Program-made: the position numbers and the translations under genes
Shown: in pieces, positions 46,793 to 56,106 of the stretch
Layout: the number at the start of each line of letters is the position of its first letter
How positions within the stretch are numbered: the stretch's first letter is position 1
Notes under the pieces: model-generated
The model's database searches: none
The model's input: the letters and a program-made list of their open reading frames with translations, nothing else
What the model was told of the DNA's origin: nothing
Assembly: GCF_964036645.1 (NCBI RefSeq)
Contig: NZ_OZ038525.1
Span: 4,158,001-4,222,000 of the forward strand
Length of the DNA: 64,000 nucleotides
Direction of reading: 5' to 3'
Source of the DNA: Tenacibaculum sp. 190524A02b
Lineage (GTDB): Bacteria > Bacteroidota > Bacteroidia > Flavobacteriales > Flavobacteriaceae

Positions 46793-49321
46793 TTATAAGC
46801 CAGGTTTAATACCAATGCGTATAGCAAATTTAGGTGTTGGAGCAATTATAGAGCCATTTGGTGGAGTATAATTACTTCTCCATACAGCATCAATACGTAA
46901 AAAGCGTAAATTACCATATCCTATATTTTCAATACCTACACCGTATTCGTAGTAAAGTTTATTAGGTGTATTATAGTTAATGTTAGCAATTCCTCTTGTA
47001 TTAACTATCCCATCATTAATAGCTCTATTTTCATTTGAAATTGTACCATAGGCTGCTCTAAAAGTTACTAAACTCCTTAGTTTTAATTTTTTTAATAAAG
47101 GAATTCTATTTAAAATGAAACCATTAAAATGGTGCTCTAAATGTGTCGCAGCATATGTGTCAGTTACAAAATCGTAATAGTTTAATAACGAAAAAGTATT
47201 TTTAACTAACGATAATGATTGGTTAGCAGGTACAGGGTTGAGTAATCCAATAGGTACTGTGCCAAAAGTTTTACCTCCTTCAATTGTAGCGTCTAATAAA
47301 CCAAATTTTCCTAGTAAAATAGGTTGGCTATATTTGAATTGAATTTTATCATAACTATGAGATCCGTTAAAAGGCCCTTTATATCCTTTACGGTAGTTTA
47401 AAACTAGAGTAGGGAAAATATTTTTACCAAAGCGTCTTTCTACTCCATAACCATAAACAAATCGCCCTGGTGTATATGAGACATAAATATCAGAAGCTAC
47501 ATCTGTAATTTGAGATCTCAATTGGCCTTGCTGATCTATGTAGCTCATAGAAAAGTGTTTTTCAGATGCAGATTTTATTCTTGCATGAGATAAGTTTAGT
47601 CCAATATGTAAATTTTGTTTAACTTGGTAATCAAAATTTGCAGCTATTTTTTTAACATCTGAAAGGAAGAAATTATCCCCTCTGTTTAAAAGGGCAGTTG
47701 TACCAAAGCTCCTACCTAATAATTGTGTTGTGTTTAGTAAAACACTACCTAATTGTTCAATATCATTTTGATAGGCTAATCCAACAGCTATTCTTGGTTT
47801 GTAAGATAATAAATACCTAGCTTCAGCCCCGTATTTTATTCTTTTATCTTTAAAACCATAGGCAACATGCCCACTTAACCTAAAACGATCATCTTTTGTT
47901 TTAAAAGTTCTAAATCCTAACTTCGTTCTAAAGCCCTCTACTTGGTTGTTGGCAAAAAGTGTCCAAAAAGGACCAAATTGTACGCCAAATCTAGTGTTGA
48001 GGTATCCATTAGCTACTGTGTTAATGAAGCCTGTAATGTTTTGAATTTTCTTTTTACTTTTTACATTTTCAATTAAAGAGTATGTTTCTTTATCTACATT
48101 ACTTACAGTTTTGTTCCAATAGTTCTCTTCTTTCTTAAATTGATCAGGTCTGATTTTTTCTATTTCTTGAGTGTAGAAAATAGCAGGTTTAGGTTTGTTT
48201 AAAATATACTGATCAAAAGCAATGGATTTTTTAATAGTAAGCCCTTTATTACTTTCGTTTTTATCAACTAAAGTAAAATCACCCTCATAAACATTTTTTG
48301 TAGGAAGATATATGCTATCATTTTCAACTTTAAATTCTTTTTCAAAACTTAGTCCTCTAACAAAATTTAGGTTAATGCTCTTGTGGACTCTCATTTTAAT
48401 TTTTTTGATAGAGTAGTTCTTGTCTGCTATCCAAACATTACCTTGGAAAGCTAAATCACCATCTCTTCTAGGAAAGAAATATATGTTGTATAATTTTTGT
48501 TTATTTTTTACAATACTATCGTACAGTACATAGTCATAAGTAGCAAAACCATCTGATGAAAGTGGGCTTACAAATGATTTTTGGAGTAGTGTAATGTTGT
48601 TTCTAAAGATATCAACATTTTGAAAAGTCATAGACATACGGTCAAAAACAAAACCCTGAGCACCTAAACCTTCTTCACGTTCAGCTTCAATATCTTCTCT
48701 TACTCTATTATTAATATTATCACCATAAACATTGGTAACTTGCTCGTTTAAGTATACAGGTATATAATAGTTAATTCCATCACTATCATATTTTACTTGT
48801 TTAATGTCTTTTTGGTAATTTTCTTTGAAAATACTTTTTAAAAATACAGTATCTAAGTTATTTAGCCCTATTTCTATAGCTGTATTTTTTTTATACTGAT
48901 AATGGTCAACAAGGTTTAGTCCAAGTTTTCTTTTACGTTTCCATAACTCTTTTAATATTTTGTATGCGGGATTTTCTTTTTTCTTAAGTCTTTTTTTAGG
49001 TTTGGTTACTACAATTACTTCCTCTAACTCGTTTGAAACTTCTTTTAAAACAATGTTAAGATGTTTAGTTTTTTGATTAACCTTAATGGTTTGTGTTTCA
49101 AAGCCAACAAAAGATACTTCTAAAGTACCTCTGAACTTTTTCGTTTTCAAGAAAAATTTACCATTATCGTCTGTAGTGGTTCCGTAATTAGTGTTTTGTA
49201 AAAAAACATTTACATAAGGTAAAGGGTTATCGAATTCATCTACCACTTTTCCTTTTAATGTTAATTGAGCACTAACTGAGGATGTTACGATAAAAAGTAA
49301 AAATAAAAGCTTTTTTTTCAT
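46793..49321 (-). CDS. DUF5686/CarboxypepD_reg outer-membrane protein
   Basis: The 842 aa protein has a signal peptide (MKKKLLFLLFIVTSSVSAQ), a CarboxypepD_reg-like beta-sandwich (LTLKGKVVDEFDNPLPYVNVFLQNT..., about 20-95) and then a long DUF5686 region whose second half is rich in alternating strands, typical of an outer-membrane barrel. KENPAYKILKELWKRKRKLG after the sandwich is a typical family segment. The function of DUF5686 is unknown; such proteins are common in gliding and polymer-degrading Bacteroidota and may be non-TonB outer-membrane assembly or transport proteins. No SusD-like partner is present. Confidence 0.85.
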   Translation of the reverse strand: MKKKLLFLLFIVTSSVSAQLTLKGKVVDEFDNPLPYVNVFLQNTNYGTTTDDNGKFFLKTKKFRGTLEVSFVGFETQTIKVNQKTKHLNIVLKEVSNELEEVIVVTKPKKRLKKKENPAYKILKELWKRKRKLGLNLVDHYQYKKNTAIEIGLNNLDTVFLKSIFKENYQKDIKQVKYDSDGINYYIPVYLNEQVTNVYGDNINNRVREDIEAEREEGLGAQGFVFDRMSMTFQNVDIFRNNITLLQKSFVSPLSSDGFATYDYVLYDSIVKNKQKLYNIYFFPRRDGDLAFQGNVWIADKNYSIKKIKMRVHKSINLNFVRGLSFEKEFKVENDSIYLPTKNVYEGDFTLVDKNESNKGLTIKKSIAFDQYILNKPKPAIFYTQEIEKIRPDQFKKEENYWNKTVSNVDKETYSLIENVKSKKKIQNITGFINTVANGYLNTRFGVQFGPFWTLFANNQVEGFRTKLGFRTFKTKDDRFRLSGHVAYGFKDKRIKYGAEARYLLSYKPRIAVGLAYQNDIEQLGSVLLNTTQLLGRSFGTTALLNRGDNFFLSDVKKIAANFDYQVKQNLHIGLNLSHARIKSASEKHFSMSYIDQQGQLRSQITDVASDIYVSYTPGRFVYGYGVERRFGKNIFPTLVLNYRKGYKGPFNGSHSYDKIQFKYSQPILLGKFGLLDATIEGGKTFGTVPIGLLNPVPANQSLSLVKNTFSLLNYYDFVTDTYAATHLEHHFNGFILNRIPLLKKLKLRSLVTFRAAYGTISNENRAINDGIVNTRGIANINYNTPNKLYYEYGVGIENIGYGNLRFLRIDAVWRSNYTPPNGSIIAPTPKFAIRIGIKPGL

Positions 49322-49337
49322 TTTAGTATTTTACTGC

Positions 49338-49372
49338 AAAATCCTTTTGGTTTATACAACCAAAAGGATTTT
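49338..49372 (-). terminator. Rho-independent terminator of pdhB
   Basis: AAAATCCTTTTGGTT and AACCAAAAGGATTTT form a 15-bp stem with a 5-nt loop. Confidence 0.85.
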
Positions 49373-49393
49373 ATTTTTTCGTTTTCAATTATT

Positions 49394-50374
49394 TTATTTG
49401 ACGTATAAAACTTCTTTTACAGCTTTGACTACATCATTAGAATTTGGTAACCATTTTTCTAATAAGACCGGTGAATATGGGGCAGGAGTATCTGCTGTAG
49501 TTATCCTTTTAATAGGAGCGTCTAAATAATCAAAAGCTTCATCCTGAACTCTAAAAGTAATTTCAGAAGCTACACTACCAAAAGGCCAAGCTTCTTCTAA
49601 AATTACTAATCTATTAGTTTTCTTTACAGATTCTAATATAGCTTTATGATCCATAGGTCTTACAGTACGTAAGTCAATAATCTCAATTGAAATACCTTCT
49701 TTAGCAAGCTCTTCAGCAGCTTTGTATGCTTCTTTAATAATTTTACCAAAAGAAACAACAGTTACATCTGTTCCCTCTCGTTTTATATCAGCAACACCTA
49801 TAGGGATAATATATTCTCCTTCTGGAATTTCCATTTTATCACCATACATTTGTTCTGATTCCATAAAAATAACTGGATCATCATCTCTAATAGCTGCTTT
49901 AAGTAAGCCTTTAGCATCATATGGGTTTGAAGGTACAATAACTTTTAATCCAGGGCAGTTCGCATACCAGCTTTCAAAAGCTTGAGAATGCGTAGCTGCC
50001 AATTGTCCAGCCGATGCTGTTGGGCCTCTGAAGACAATTGGGCAATTAAATTGTCCACCGCTCATTTGTCTAATTTTAGCTGCGTTATTTATAATTTGAT
50101 CAATTCCAACTAAAGAAAAGTTGAAAGTCATGTATTCTACAATTGGGCGATTTCCATTCATTGCTGAACCAACAGCAATACCACCAAAACCTAACTCTGC
50201 AATAGGGGCATCAATTACACGCTTAGCACCAAATTCATCTAGCATTCCTTTACTAGCCTTGTAGGCACCATTGTATTCTGCAACTTCCTCACCAATTAAG
50301 TAAATGCTTTCATCTCTGCGCATTTCTTCACTCATTGCTTCGCAAACGGCTTCTCTAAATTGTACTGTTTTCAT
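49394..50374 (-). CDS. pdhB: Pyruvate dehydrogenase E1 component, beta subunit
   Basis: The 326 aa protein starts MKTVQFREAVCEAMSEEMRRDESIYLIGEEVAEYNGAYK and has FRGPTASAGQLAATHSQAFESWYANCPGLKVIVPS, which matches the E1-beta transketolase family of 2-oxoacid dehydrogenases. The QxPHxQxxF-like region around SQAFE and the MxYxxYM-like EYMTFNFSLVGIDQI fit pyruvate more than branched-chain substrates. It needs an alpha subunit, E2 and E3, none of which is adjacent. The stand-alone E1-beta gene is usual in Flavobacteriaceae. It has its own -7 box and terminator. Confidence 0.92.
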   Translation of the reverse strand: MKTVQFREAVCEAMSEEMRRDESIYLIGEEVAEYNGAYKASKGMLDEFGAKRVIDAPIAELGFGGIAVGSAMNGNRPIVEYMTFNFSLVGIDQIINNAAKIRQMSGGQFNCPIVFRGPTASAGQLAATHSQAFESWYANCPGLKVIVPSNPYDAKGLLKAAIRDDDPVIFMESEQMYGDKMEIPEGEYIIPIGVADIKREGTDVTVVSFGKIIKEAYKAAEELAKEGISIEIIDLRTVRPMDHKAILESVKKTNRLVILEEAWPFGSVASEITFRVQDEAFDYLDAPIKRITTADTPAPYSPVLLEKWLPNSNDVVKAVKEVLYVK

Positions 50375-50405
50375 ACGTTTTATAAGTAGTTGTTTATCAA
50401 GAGTG

Positions 50406-50413
50406 CAAAAGTA
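50406..50413 (-). promoter_or_regulatory. -7 box of pdhB
   Basis: Reverse strand TACTTTTG matches TAnnTTTG, 32 bp before the start. Confidence 0.45.
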
Positions 50414-50554
50414 ATAAAAATAGCTGTAAATAAAAGGTTACATTTTTCTTAAAAACGAAGGGATGTATAGTTTTTATTAGTTTATGAGGATAATTATTGA
50501 GTGTATTACTTAAATTTGTATGTGTAAGAGGTGTTAAATAAAGAAAAAACAAAT

Positions 50555-50580
50555 AATTTACTATGCGTGCATAGTAAATT
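50555..50580. promoter_or_regulatory. Perfect 26-bp dyad, probable operator of etfBA
   Basis: AATTTACTATGC and GCATAGTAAATT are perfect 12-bp arms separated by GT. It lies 58 bp upstream of the etfB start and just before the -7-like box TAACTTCG (50594-50601), so it would cover the -33 region. Such long dyads are typical of TetR-family operators. No T-run follows it, so it is not a terminator. The regulator is not in the window. Confidence 0.7.
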
Positions 50581-50593
50581 TAAAAAAAATGCG

Positions 50594-50601
50594 TAACTTC
50601 G
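50594..50601 (+). promoter_or_regulatory. -7-like box of etfBA
   Basis: TAACTTCG differs from TAnnTTTG at one position and lies 36 bp before the etfB start, 13 bp after the dyad. Confidence 0.4.
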
Positions 50602-50637
50602 TCGAGTAAAAAATAAGATTCTTTAAAACAACAATAT

Positions 50638-51378
50638 ATGAAAATATTAGTATGTATCAGTCATGTTCCTGATACCACTTCAAAAATTAACTTTACAGAT
50701 AATGATACAAAGTTTGATACGAATGGAGTGCAATTTGTTATAAATCCTTATGACGAGTTTAGTTTAACTAGGGCAATGTGGTTTAAAGAAAAGCAAGGAG
50801 CTTCAGTTACTGTAGTAAATGTTGGGGAAGCTTCAACTGAACCAACTTTAAGAAAAGCACTAGCCATAGGGGCAGATGATGCAATACGAATTAACGCTGT
50901 CCCAACTGATGGTTTTATGGTTGCTAAAGAGTTAGCTGAAGTTGTGAAAAATGGAGGATATGATTTAGTTTTGGCAGGGAAAGAGTCTGCAGATTATAAT
51001 GGTCAAATGGTTCCTGGCATGTTGGCTTCATTAATTGACTTTAACTTTGTAAATGGTTGTGTAGGGGTTGAAGTAGATGGAACAAACGTTAGCTTAGAGA
51101 GAGAAATTGATGGAGGAGAAGAAAAAGTGTCTTCTACTTTACCAATAGTTGTTGCTGGACAAAAAGGTATTGTTGAAGAAAAAGATTTACGTATTCCAAA
51201 TATGAGAGGAATTATGATGGCGCGTAAAAAACCTTTGAGTGTTGTTGAACCAGTTGGAGCTTCAACTACAACTGTTACTCAGACTTTTGAAAAGCCAGCG
51301 CCAAAAGGAGCGGTAAAATTGGTTGATAACGTAGACGCTTTGATAGATTTGTTGCACAATGAAGCAAAAGCAATTTAA
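50638..51378 (+). CDS. etfB: Electron transfer flavoprotein, beta subunit
   Basis: The 246 aa protein has the ETF-beta start MKILVCISHVPDTTSKINF, INPYDEFSLTRA and the AMP-binding domain motifs VLAGKESADYNGQMVPGMLA. With EtfA it forms a soluble FAD/AMP dimer that takes electrons from acyl-CoA dehydrogenases and related enzymes to the quinone pool. It is the first gene of an operon with etfA (70 nt spacing) and is preceded by a perfect 26-bp dyad, suggesting control by fatty-acid or amino-acid catabolism. Confidence 0.95.
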   Translation: MKILVCISHVPDTTSKINFTDNDTKFDTNGVQFVINPYDEFSLTRAMWFKEKQGASVTVVNVGEASTEPTLRKALAIGADDAIRINAVPTDGFMVAKELAEVVKNGGYDLVLAGKESADYNGQMVPGMLASLIDFNFVNGCVGVEVDGTNVSLEREIDGGEEKVSSTLPIVVAGQKGIVEEKDLRIPNMRGIMMARKKPLSVVEPVGASTTTVTQTFEKPAPKGAVKLVDNVDALIDLLHNEAKAI

Positions 51379-51448
51379 ATAAAAATAATATAAAAATTCA
51401 GTCAGGTCTTTTGTAGTTAATAAAGATTTGCATAAAAATATAAAATAT

Positions 51449-52402
51449 ATGTCTGTATTAGTTTTTGCCGATTCATCGGAAGGGAAATTTAAGAAAACAG
51501 CTTTTGAAGTTGTTTCATACGGAAAAAAAGTAGCAGAACAGTTAGGTGTTGATTTAGTGACATTAACTATTAATGGTGGAGAGGCTTCAGAGTTAAATGC
51601 TTATGGAGCAGATAAAGTAATAGAGGTTAAGAATGATTTAACTTCTTTTAATGGTAAAGCATACGCTTCAATAATTAAACAAGTGGCAGAAGCAAAATCT
51701 GCAAGTACAATAGTTATAGACTCTAGTGTAGATGGATTAACTGTTGGTCCTTTAGTTGCTGTTGGTTTAGAGGCTGGTTATGCATCTAATGTGGTAGCTT
51801 TACCGTCAAGTACAGCACCTTTTGTAGTTAAAAGAAAAGCTTTCTCTAATAAAGGGTTTAATAATACGGAGGTTACAACTGATAAAAAAGTGATTGGAGT
51901 AGCTAAGAACTCATTTGGAGCCCATGAAAATGCTGTTTCTGGTTCAGTAGAGAGTTTTGAGGCTAGTTTACCTGAATTAGGAGTGAAATCTGAGTCTATT
52001 AGTAAGGCTACAGGTAAAGTTACTATAGCTGATGCAGATGTCGTGGTTTCTGCTGGTAGAGGATTGAAAGGGCCTGAAAATTGGGGGATGGTTGAAGAGT
52101 TAGCAGACGTTTTAGGAGCGGCTACAGCTTGTTCAAAACCTGTTTCAGATTTAGGTTGGAGGCCTCACAGTGAGCATGTAGGGCAAACTGGTAAGCCTGT
52201 TGCGTCAAATTTATATATTGCTATAGGAATATCTGGAGCTATTCAACATTTAGCAGGGGTAAATGCTTCTAAAGTAAAAGTGGTGATTAATAATGACCCT
52301 GAAGCGCCATTTTTCAAAGCTGCTGACTATGGTATTGTGGGAGACGCTTTTGAAGTTGTACCTCAATTAATAGAAAAGCTTAAAGTGTTTAAGCAAGGGT
52401 AA
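51449..52402 (+). CDS. etfA: Electron transfer flavoprotein, alpha subunit
   Basis: The 317 aa protein starts at 51449 (MSVLVFADSSEGKFKKTAFE). The C-terminal FAD-binding domain shows VVSAGRGLKGPENWGMVEELADVLGAATACSKPVSDLGW, HVGQTGKPVASNLYIAIGISGAIQHLAG and NNDPEAPFFKAADYGIVGD, all standard EtfA. The start upstream at 51428 would add seven residues not seen in the family. A long hairpin terminator follows. Confidence 0.95.
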   Translation: MSVLVFADSSEGKFKKTAFEVVSYGKKVAEQLGVDLVTLTINGGEASELNAYGADKVIEVKNDLTSFNGKAYASIIKQVAEAKSASTIVIDSSVDGLTVGPLVAVGLEAGYASNVVALPSSTAPFVVKRKAFSNKGFNNTEVTTDKKVIGVAKNSFGAHENAVSGSVESFEASLPELGVKSESISKATGKVTIADADVVVSAGRGLKGPENWGMVEELADVLGAATACSKPVSDLGWRPHSEHVGQTGKPVASNLYIAIGISGAIQHLAGVNASKVKVVINNDPEAPFFKAADYGIVGDAFEVVPQLIEKLKVFKQG

Positions 52403-52481
52403 TAAAAAAGTATAATTTTCTTTTTAAAAGAATTTATAAAATAACACATAATTTTTAGTAAATTGTGCCCACTTAAATAGG

Positions 52482-52535
52482 GCTGTCTAAAACTTACAAA
52501 CTTTAAGCCTAAGTTATAGACAGTCTTATTGTTTT
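52482..52535 (+). terminator. Rho-independent terminator of etfBA
   Basis: GCTGTCTAAAACTTA (52482-52496) pairs with TAAGTTATAGACAGT (52510-52524) over about 15 bp with one mismatch and a 13-nt loop, then a T-rich run. Confidence 0.8.
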
Positions 52536-52550
52536 TATGATGATGTTTAC

Positions 52551-53156
52551 ATGAGTTTAATTAAACTAACTATTAAGGGAATTTCATATAGCCAAACTCA
52601 AAGTGGAGCTTATGCTTTAGTGTTAAGTGAAATGGAAGGTACGAGAACGTTACCTATAATTATTGGAGCTTTTGAGGCGCAATCTATAGCTATAGCTCTA
52701 GAGAAAGAAATAAAACCTCCCAGGCCATTAACTCACGATTTGTTTAAAACTTTTGCTGATAGGTTTTTGATAAATGTGAAACAAGTTATTATTCATAAGC
52801 TAGTAGATGGTGTTTTCTTTTCAAGTTTGATTTGCGAAAGAGAAGGTGTTGAAGAAGTTATTGATACAAGAACTTCAGATGCTATTGCTTTAGCTGTAAG
52901 ATTTCAAGCACCAATATTTACTTATGAAAATATATTAGATAAAGCTGGGATTTATTTAAAAATAGACGAAGATATCTCTGAAGAAACTGAAGTTGAAGAA
53001 AGTGAGTTTGAGCTTTCTTTTGATGAAGGAGCAGAGGAGGAAGCTTTTAGTCAAATATCTCTTGCTGAATTAAATGAGCAATTGAAAGAGGCCGTGTCAA
53101 ATGAAGACTACGAGCTTGCCGCTAAAATCCGAGATGAGATTAGCAAACGATCTTAA
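52551..53156 (+). CDS. Bifunctional nuclease-domain protein with UVR motif
   Basis: The 201 aa protein has a BFN/DUF151 domain (about 1-135) with LPIIIGAFEAQSIAIALE and DTRTSDAIALAVRF, which matches the bifunctional nuclease fold known from TM0160 and plant BFN proteins. An acidic linker (ISEETEVEESEFELSFDEGAEEE split over this stretch) leads to a C-terminal UVR helix pair (AELNEQLKEAVSNEDYELAAKIRDEI), the UvrB-UvrC interaction motif. This combination suggests a link to DNA repair, but the biochemical role in bacteria is not settled. It lies 18 nt upstream of the nucleoside transporter gene. Confidence 0.88.
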   Translation: MSLIKLTIKGISYSQTQSGAYALVLSEMEGTRTLPIIIGAFEAQSIAIALEKEIKPPRPLTHDLFKTFADRFLINVKQVIIHKLVDGVFFSSLICEREGVEEVIDTRTSDAIALAVRFQAPIFTYENILDKAGIYLKIDEDISEETEVEESEFELSFDEGAEEEAFSQISLAELNEQLKEAVSNEDYELAAKIRDEISKRS

Positions 53157-53174
53157 TTTATTAAAACTTTTAGA

Positions 53175-54899
53175 ATGAAGAAATTATTTACACTTATAGT
53201 GTTTTGCGCTACATTGTTAACATTTGGTCAAAACATAGATAGAAAGTGGAATTTTTCATCGATTACTACGACTAATGGTACTGAATTATTTTCAGTTACA
53301 GAATTAGATACAATGAAGTTGTCATCAGGTGAATTTAACTATTCGTTAACTGCAAAAGATAACCTAAAAGCTTCAGGAACATATATCCATCAGAATAATT
53401 TATTAATATTTAATTACAAAGAGCCCAAAGATACCGTAAGGTATTATAATATAGCTCAGTTAACAGATACATCGTTAGTGTTATCTGAGAAGAGCGTATT
53501 CTATAGGTTTTCAGCTAATAAGGTTATCGAAAAGAGTGTAGTTCCTTTAAAAACTGTTGAAAAAGAAAATAAAAAATCAGAAATTATAGCTAGTCAGGGT
53601 TTCTCCATAAATAGTTTATGGCGAGGTATGTTAGGTATGTTTACGTTGTTGTTTTTGGCATTTGTTTTTAGTGCGAATAGAAAAGCTATTGATTGGAAAA
53701 CTGTTGGTCTTGGATTGGCTTTTCAGTTGTTAATAGCTGTTGGCGTACTGCAAATTCCATTTATTCAGAAAATATTTGAAGCTATTGGAGGTGTTTTTGT
53801 TAGCATTTTAGATTTTACAAGAGCAGGAAGTAAATTCTTATTTGAAGGCTTAGTAGTTGATATGGATACTTTTGGATTTATTTTCGCTTTTCAAGTATTA
53901 CCAACAATTATTTTCTTTTCTGCTTTAACATCACTTCTATTTTATTTAGGAATTATTCAAAAGGTTGTAAAAGTATTGGCTTGGTTGTTAAGTAAAACTT
54001 TAAAAATCTCTGGAGCAGAAAGCTTATCAGTAGCAGGAAATATATTCTTAGGGCAGACAGAAGCACCTTTGCTAATTAAGGCGTATTTAGAGAAAATGAA
54101 TCGTTCAGAGATCTTATTAGTAATGATAGGAGGTATGGCAACGGTAGCGGGAGCAGTATTAGCAGCTTACATTGGTTTTTTAGGTGGTGATGACCCTACA
54201 TTACGTTTGCAGTTTGCTAAACATTTATTAGCAGCTTCTGTAATGGCTGCTCCTGGAGCCATAGTTATTTCAAAAATATTATACCCGCAAGCAGAAGAAG
54301 TGAACACAGATGTAAAAGTTTCTTCGGAAAAGATAGGGTCAAATATATTAGATGCTATTGCTAATGGAACAACAGAAGGTTTGCAGTTAGCAATGAATGT
54401 GGGAGCTATGTTGTTAGTTTTTGTGGCTTTTATAGCTATGATTAATGGGATTTTTGGTTGGATAGGTGATGTTACTTCTTTGAATGGTTGGATGGCAGAA
54501 AATACACCCTATGCTAAATTTTCTTTAGAAGCTATTTTAGGGTATTTGTTTGCTCCATTGATGTGGTTAATTGGTGTTGCTAGTGAAGATATGGCATTAA
54601 TGGGACAATTATTAGGTATTAAATTAGCAGCGAGTGAATTTGTAGGGTATATTCAATTAGCAGAGTTGAAAGATGTAGCAAATGCGACACATTTAACGTA
54701 TAATAAATCAATAATAATGGCAACTTATATGTTATGTGGTTTTGCAAACTTCGCATCAATAGGTATCCAAATAGGAGGTATTGGTTCATTAGCTCCAGGA
54801 CAAAGAAGAACATTATCTGAGTTTGGTATTAAAGCACTTATAGGTGGTACGATCGCATCTTTAATGTCAGCTACCATAGCAGGAATGATAATAGGATAA
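53175..54899 (+). CDS. CNT-family nucleoside transporter with N-terminal periplasmic domain
   Basis: The 574 aa protein has two parts. Residues 1-19 are a signal peptide (MKKLFTLIVFCATLLTFGQ), and 20-150 form a small beta-rich domain (IDRKWNFSSITTTNGTELFS...) resembling lipocalin-like Bacteroidota domains. Residues 150-574 are a full CNT permease: Nucleos_tra2_N, gate and C-terminal regions with FLGQTEAPLLIKAYL, EDMALMGQLLGIKLAASEF and LCGFANFASIGIQIGGIGSLAPGQR, nearly the NupC signature. It should import nucleosides with Na+ or H+. Ordinary CNT proteins are about 400 aa, so the exported N-terminal domain is an addition. Confidence 0.92.
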   Translation: MKKLFTLIVFCATLLTFGQNIDRKWNFSSITTTNGTELFSVTELDTMKLSSGEFNYSLTAKDNLKASGTYIHQNNLLIFNYKEPKDTVRYYNIAQLTDTSLVLSEKSVFYRFSANKVIEKSVVPLKTVEKENKKSEIIASQGFSINSLWRGMLGMFTLLFLAFVFSANRKAIDWKTVGLGLAFQLLIAVGVLQIPFIQKIFEAIGGVFVSILDFTRAGSKFLFEGLVVDMDTFGFIFAFQVLPTIIFFSALTSLLFYLGIIQKVVKVLAWLLSKTLKISGAESLSVAGNIFLGQTEAPLLIKAYLEKMNRSEILLVMIGGMATVAGAVLAAYIGFLGGDDPTLRLQFAKHLLAASVMAAPGAIVISKILYPQAEEVNTDVKVSSEKIGSNILDAIANGTTEGLQLAMNVGAMLLVFVAFIAMINGIFGWIGDVTSLNGWMAENTPYAKFSLEAILGYLFAPLMWLIGVASEDMALMGQLLGIKLAASEFVGYIQLAELKDVANATHLTYNKSIIMATYMLCGFANFASIGIQIGGIGSLAPGQRRTLSEFGIKALIGGTIASLMSATIAGMIIG

Positions 54900-55007
54900 A
54901 TTTTAAGATTTTATAACATTAAATTCTGTTTTAGTTTATATTTAGTTTTTTCTGCAGGTTTTTTTTAATAATTTTATAATGAATTAAATTATTTAAATTA
55001 ACTAACC

Positions 55008-55190
55008 ATGAAAAAATTAAAAGATTTAAAAGGAATGAAAGTTCTTTCTAGGAAAGAACAAAATGAAGTAAACGGTGGGTTTAGAACTTACTGCGGGGGG
55101 CCAAGAAAGTGTTGTGTAAGAATTTCTACAGGAGTAGAATTCTGTGATTATGGTTACTGTATGGGTAACGGGCAATGTGTTTGGGCGTAA
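55008..55190 (+). CDS. Cysteine-rich GG-leader peptide precursor (bacteriocin-like)
   Basis: This 60 aa peptide starts MKKLKDLKGMKVLSRKEQ and reaches a double glycine (NEVNGG) at residues 23-24, the classical C39-peptidase leader with Leu, Glu and Val at the right spacing before GG. The 36-residue remainder has six cysteines (positions 5, 11, 12, 22, 27 and 33 of the core) and several glycines and aromatics, so it may fold through three disulfides. Leaders of this type occur in natural-product precursors of Bacteroidota. No exporter is adjacent; the nearest is the C39 transporter at 61211. A strong terminator follows. Antimicrobial or signalling roles are both possible. Confidence 0.75.
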   Translation: MKKLKDLKGMKVLSRKEQNEVNGGFRTYCGGPRKCCVRISTGVEFCDYGYCMGNGQCVWA

Positions 55191-55219
55191 GCAGTTAATA
55201 ACTTACTGAAAACAATTTC

Positions 55220-55252
55220 AAAAGCATTCATAAATTTTATGAATGCTTTTTT
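55220..55252 (+). terminator. Rho-independent terminator of the GG-leader peptide gene
   Basis: AAAAGCATTCATAAA and TTTATGAATGCTTTT form a 15-bp stem with a T-run. Confidence 0.88.
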
Positions 55253-55281
55253 AATTTTACCTCAAAATAATAATAGATAAA

Positions 55282-56106
55282 ATGCAGCAGTATTTAGACT
55301 TAGTAAAACATGTTTTAGAAAATGGTAATGAGAAAGGAGATAGAACGGGCACAGGTACAAAAAGTGTTTTTGGTTATCAAATGCGTTTCGACTTAAGTAA
55401 AGGATTTCCTATGGTTACTACTAAAAAACTACATTTAAAATCTATTATTTATGAATTACTATGGTTTATAAAAGGAGATACGAATATTCAGTATTTGCAA
55501 GAGAATGGGGTTCGAATATGGAATGAATGGGCGGATGAAAAAGGAGATTTAGGACCTGTATATGGGCATCAATGGCGTAATTGGAATAGTGATGAAATAG
55601 ATCAACTAAAAGAAGTAATTGAAACTTTAAAGCAGAATCCTAATAGTAGAAGAATGTTAGTTTCTGCATGGAACCCTTCTGTACTGCCAGACACCTCAAA
55701 ATCTTTTTCTGAAAATGTAGCTAATGGAAAAGCAGCATTACCTCCTTGCCATGCTTTTTTTCAGTTTTATGTAGCTGATGGAAAGTTATCTTGTCAATTA
55801 TACCAAAGAAGTGCCGATATTTTTTTAGGAGTTCCATTTAATATTGCGTCTTATGCTTTATTAACGATGATGATGGCTCAGGTTTGTGGATATGAAGCAG
55901 GAGAGTTTATTCATACTTTTGGAGATGCTCATATATATAACAATCATAAAGAACAATTAGAGTTACAATTATCTAGAACACCCAAAACACTACCTACAAT
56001 AAAGATTAATTCTGCTATAAAAAATATTGAAGATTTTACATTTGAAGATTTTGAATTATTAAATTACGAACCTCACCCGCATATAAAAGGTAAAGTAGCT
56101 GTTTAA
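55282..56106 (+). CDS. thyA: Thymidylate synthase
   Basis: The 274 aa protein has the ThyA signatures: [19 protein letters not shown], the nucleophile block [12 protein letters not shown] (catalytic Cys), [24 protein letters not shown] and the dUMP-binding [12 protein letters not shown]. It methylates dUMP with methylene-tetrahydrofolate, producing dihydrofolate, which must be reduced by DHFR; the DHFR domain is encoded just downstream. Length and start ([15 protein letters not shown]) are standard. Confidence 0.97.
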   Translation: MQQYLDLVKHVLENGNEKGDRTGTGTKSVFGYQMRFDLSKGFPMVTTKKLHLKSIIYELLWFIKGDTNIQYLQENGVRIWNEWADEKGDLGPVYGHQWRNWNSDEIDQLKEVIETLKQNPNSRRMLVSAWNPSVLPDTSKSFSENVANGKAALPPCHAFFQFYVADGKLSCQLYQRSADIFLGVPFNIASYALLTMMMAQVCGYEAGEFIHTFGDAHIYNNHKEQLELQLSRTPKTLPTIKINSAIKNIEDFTFEDFELLNYEPHPHIKGKVAV

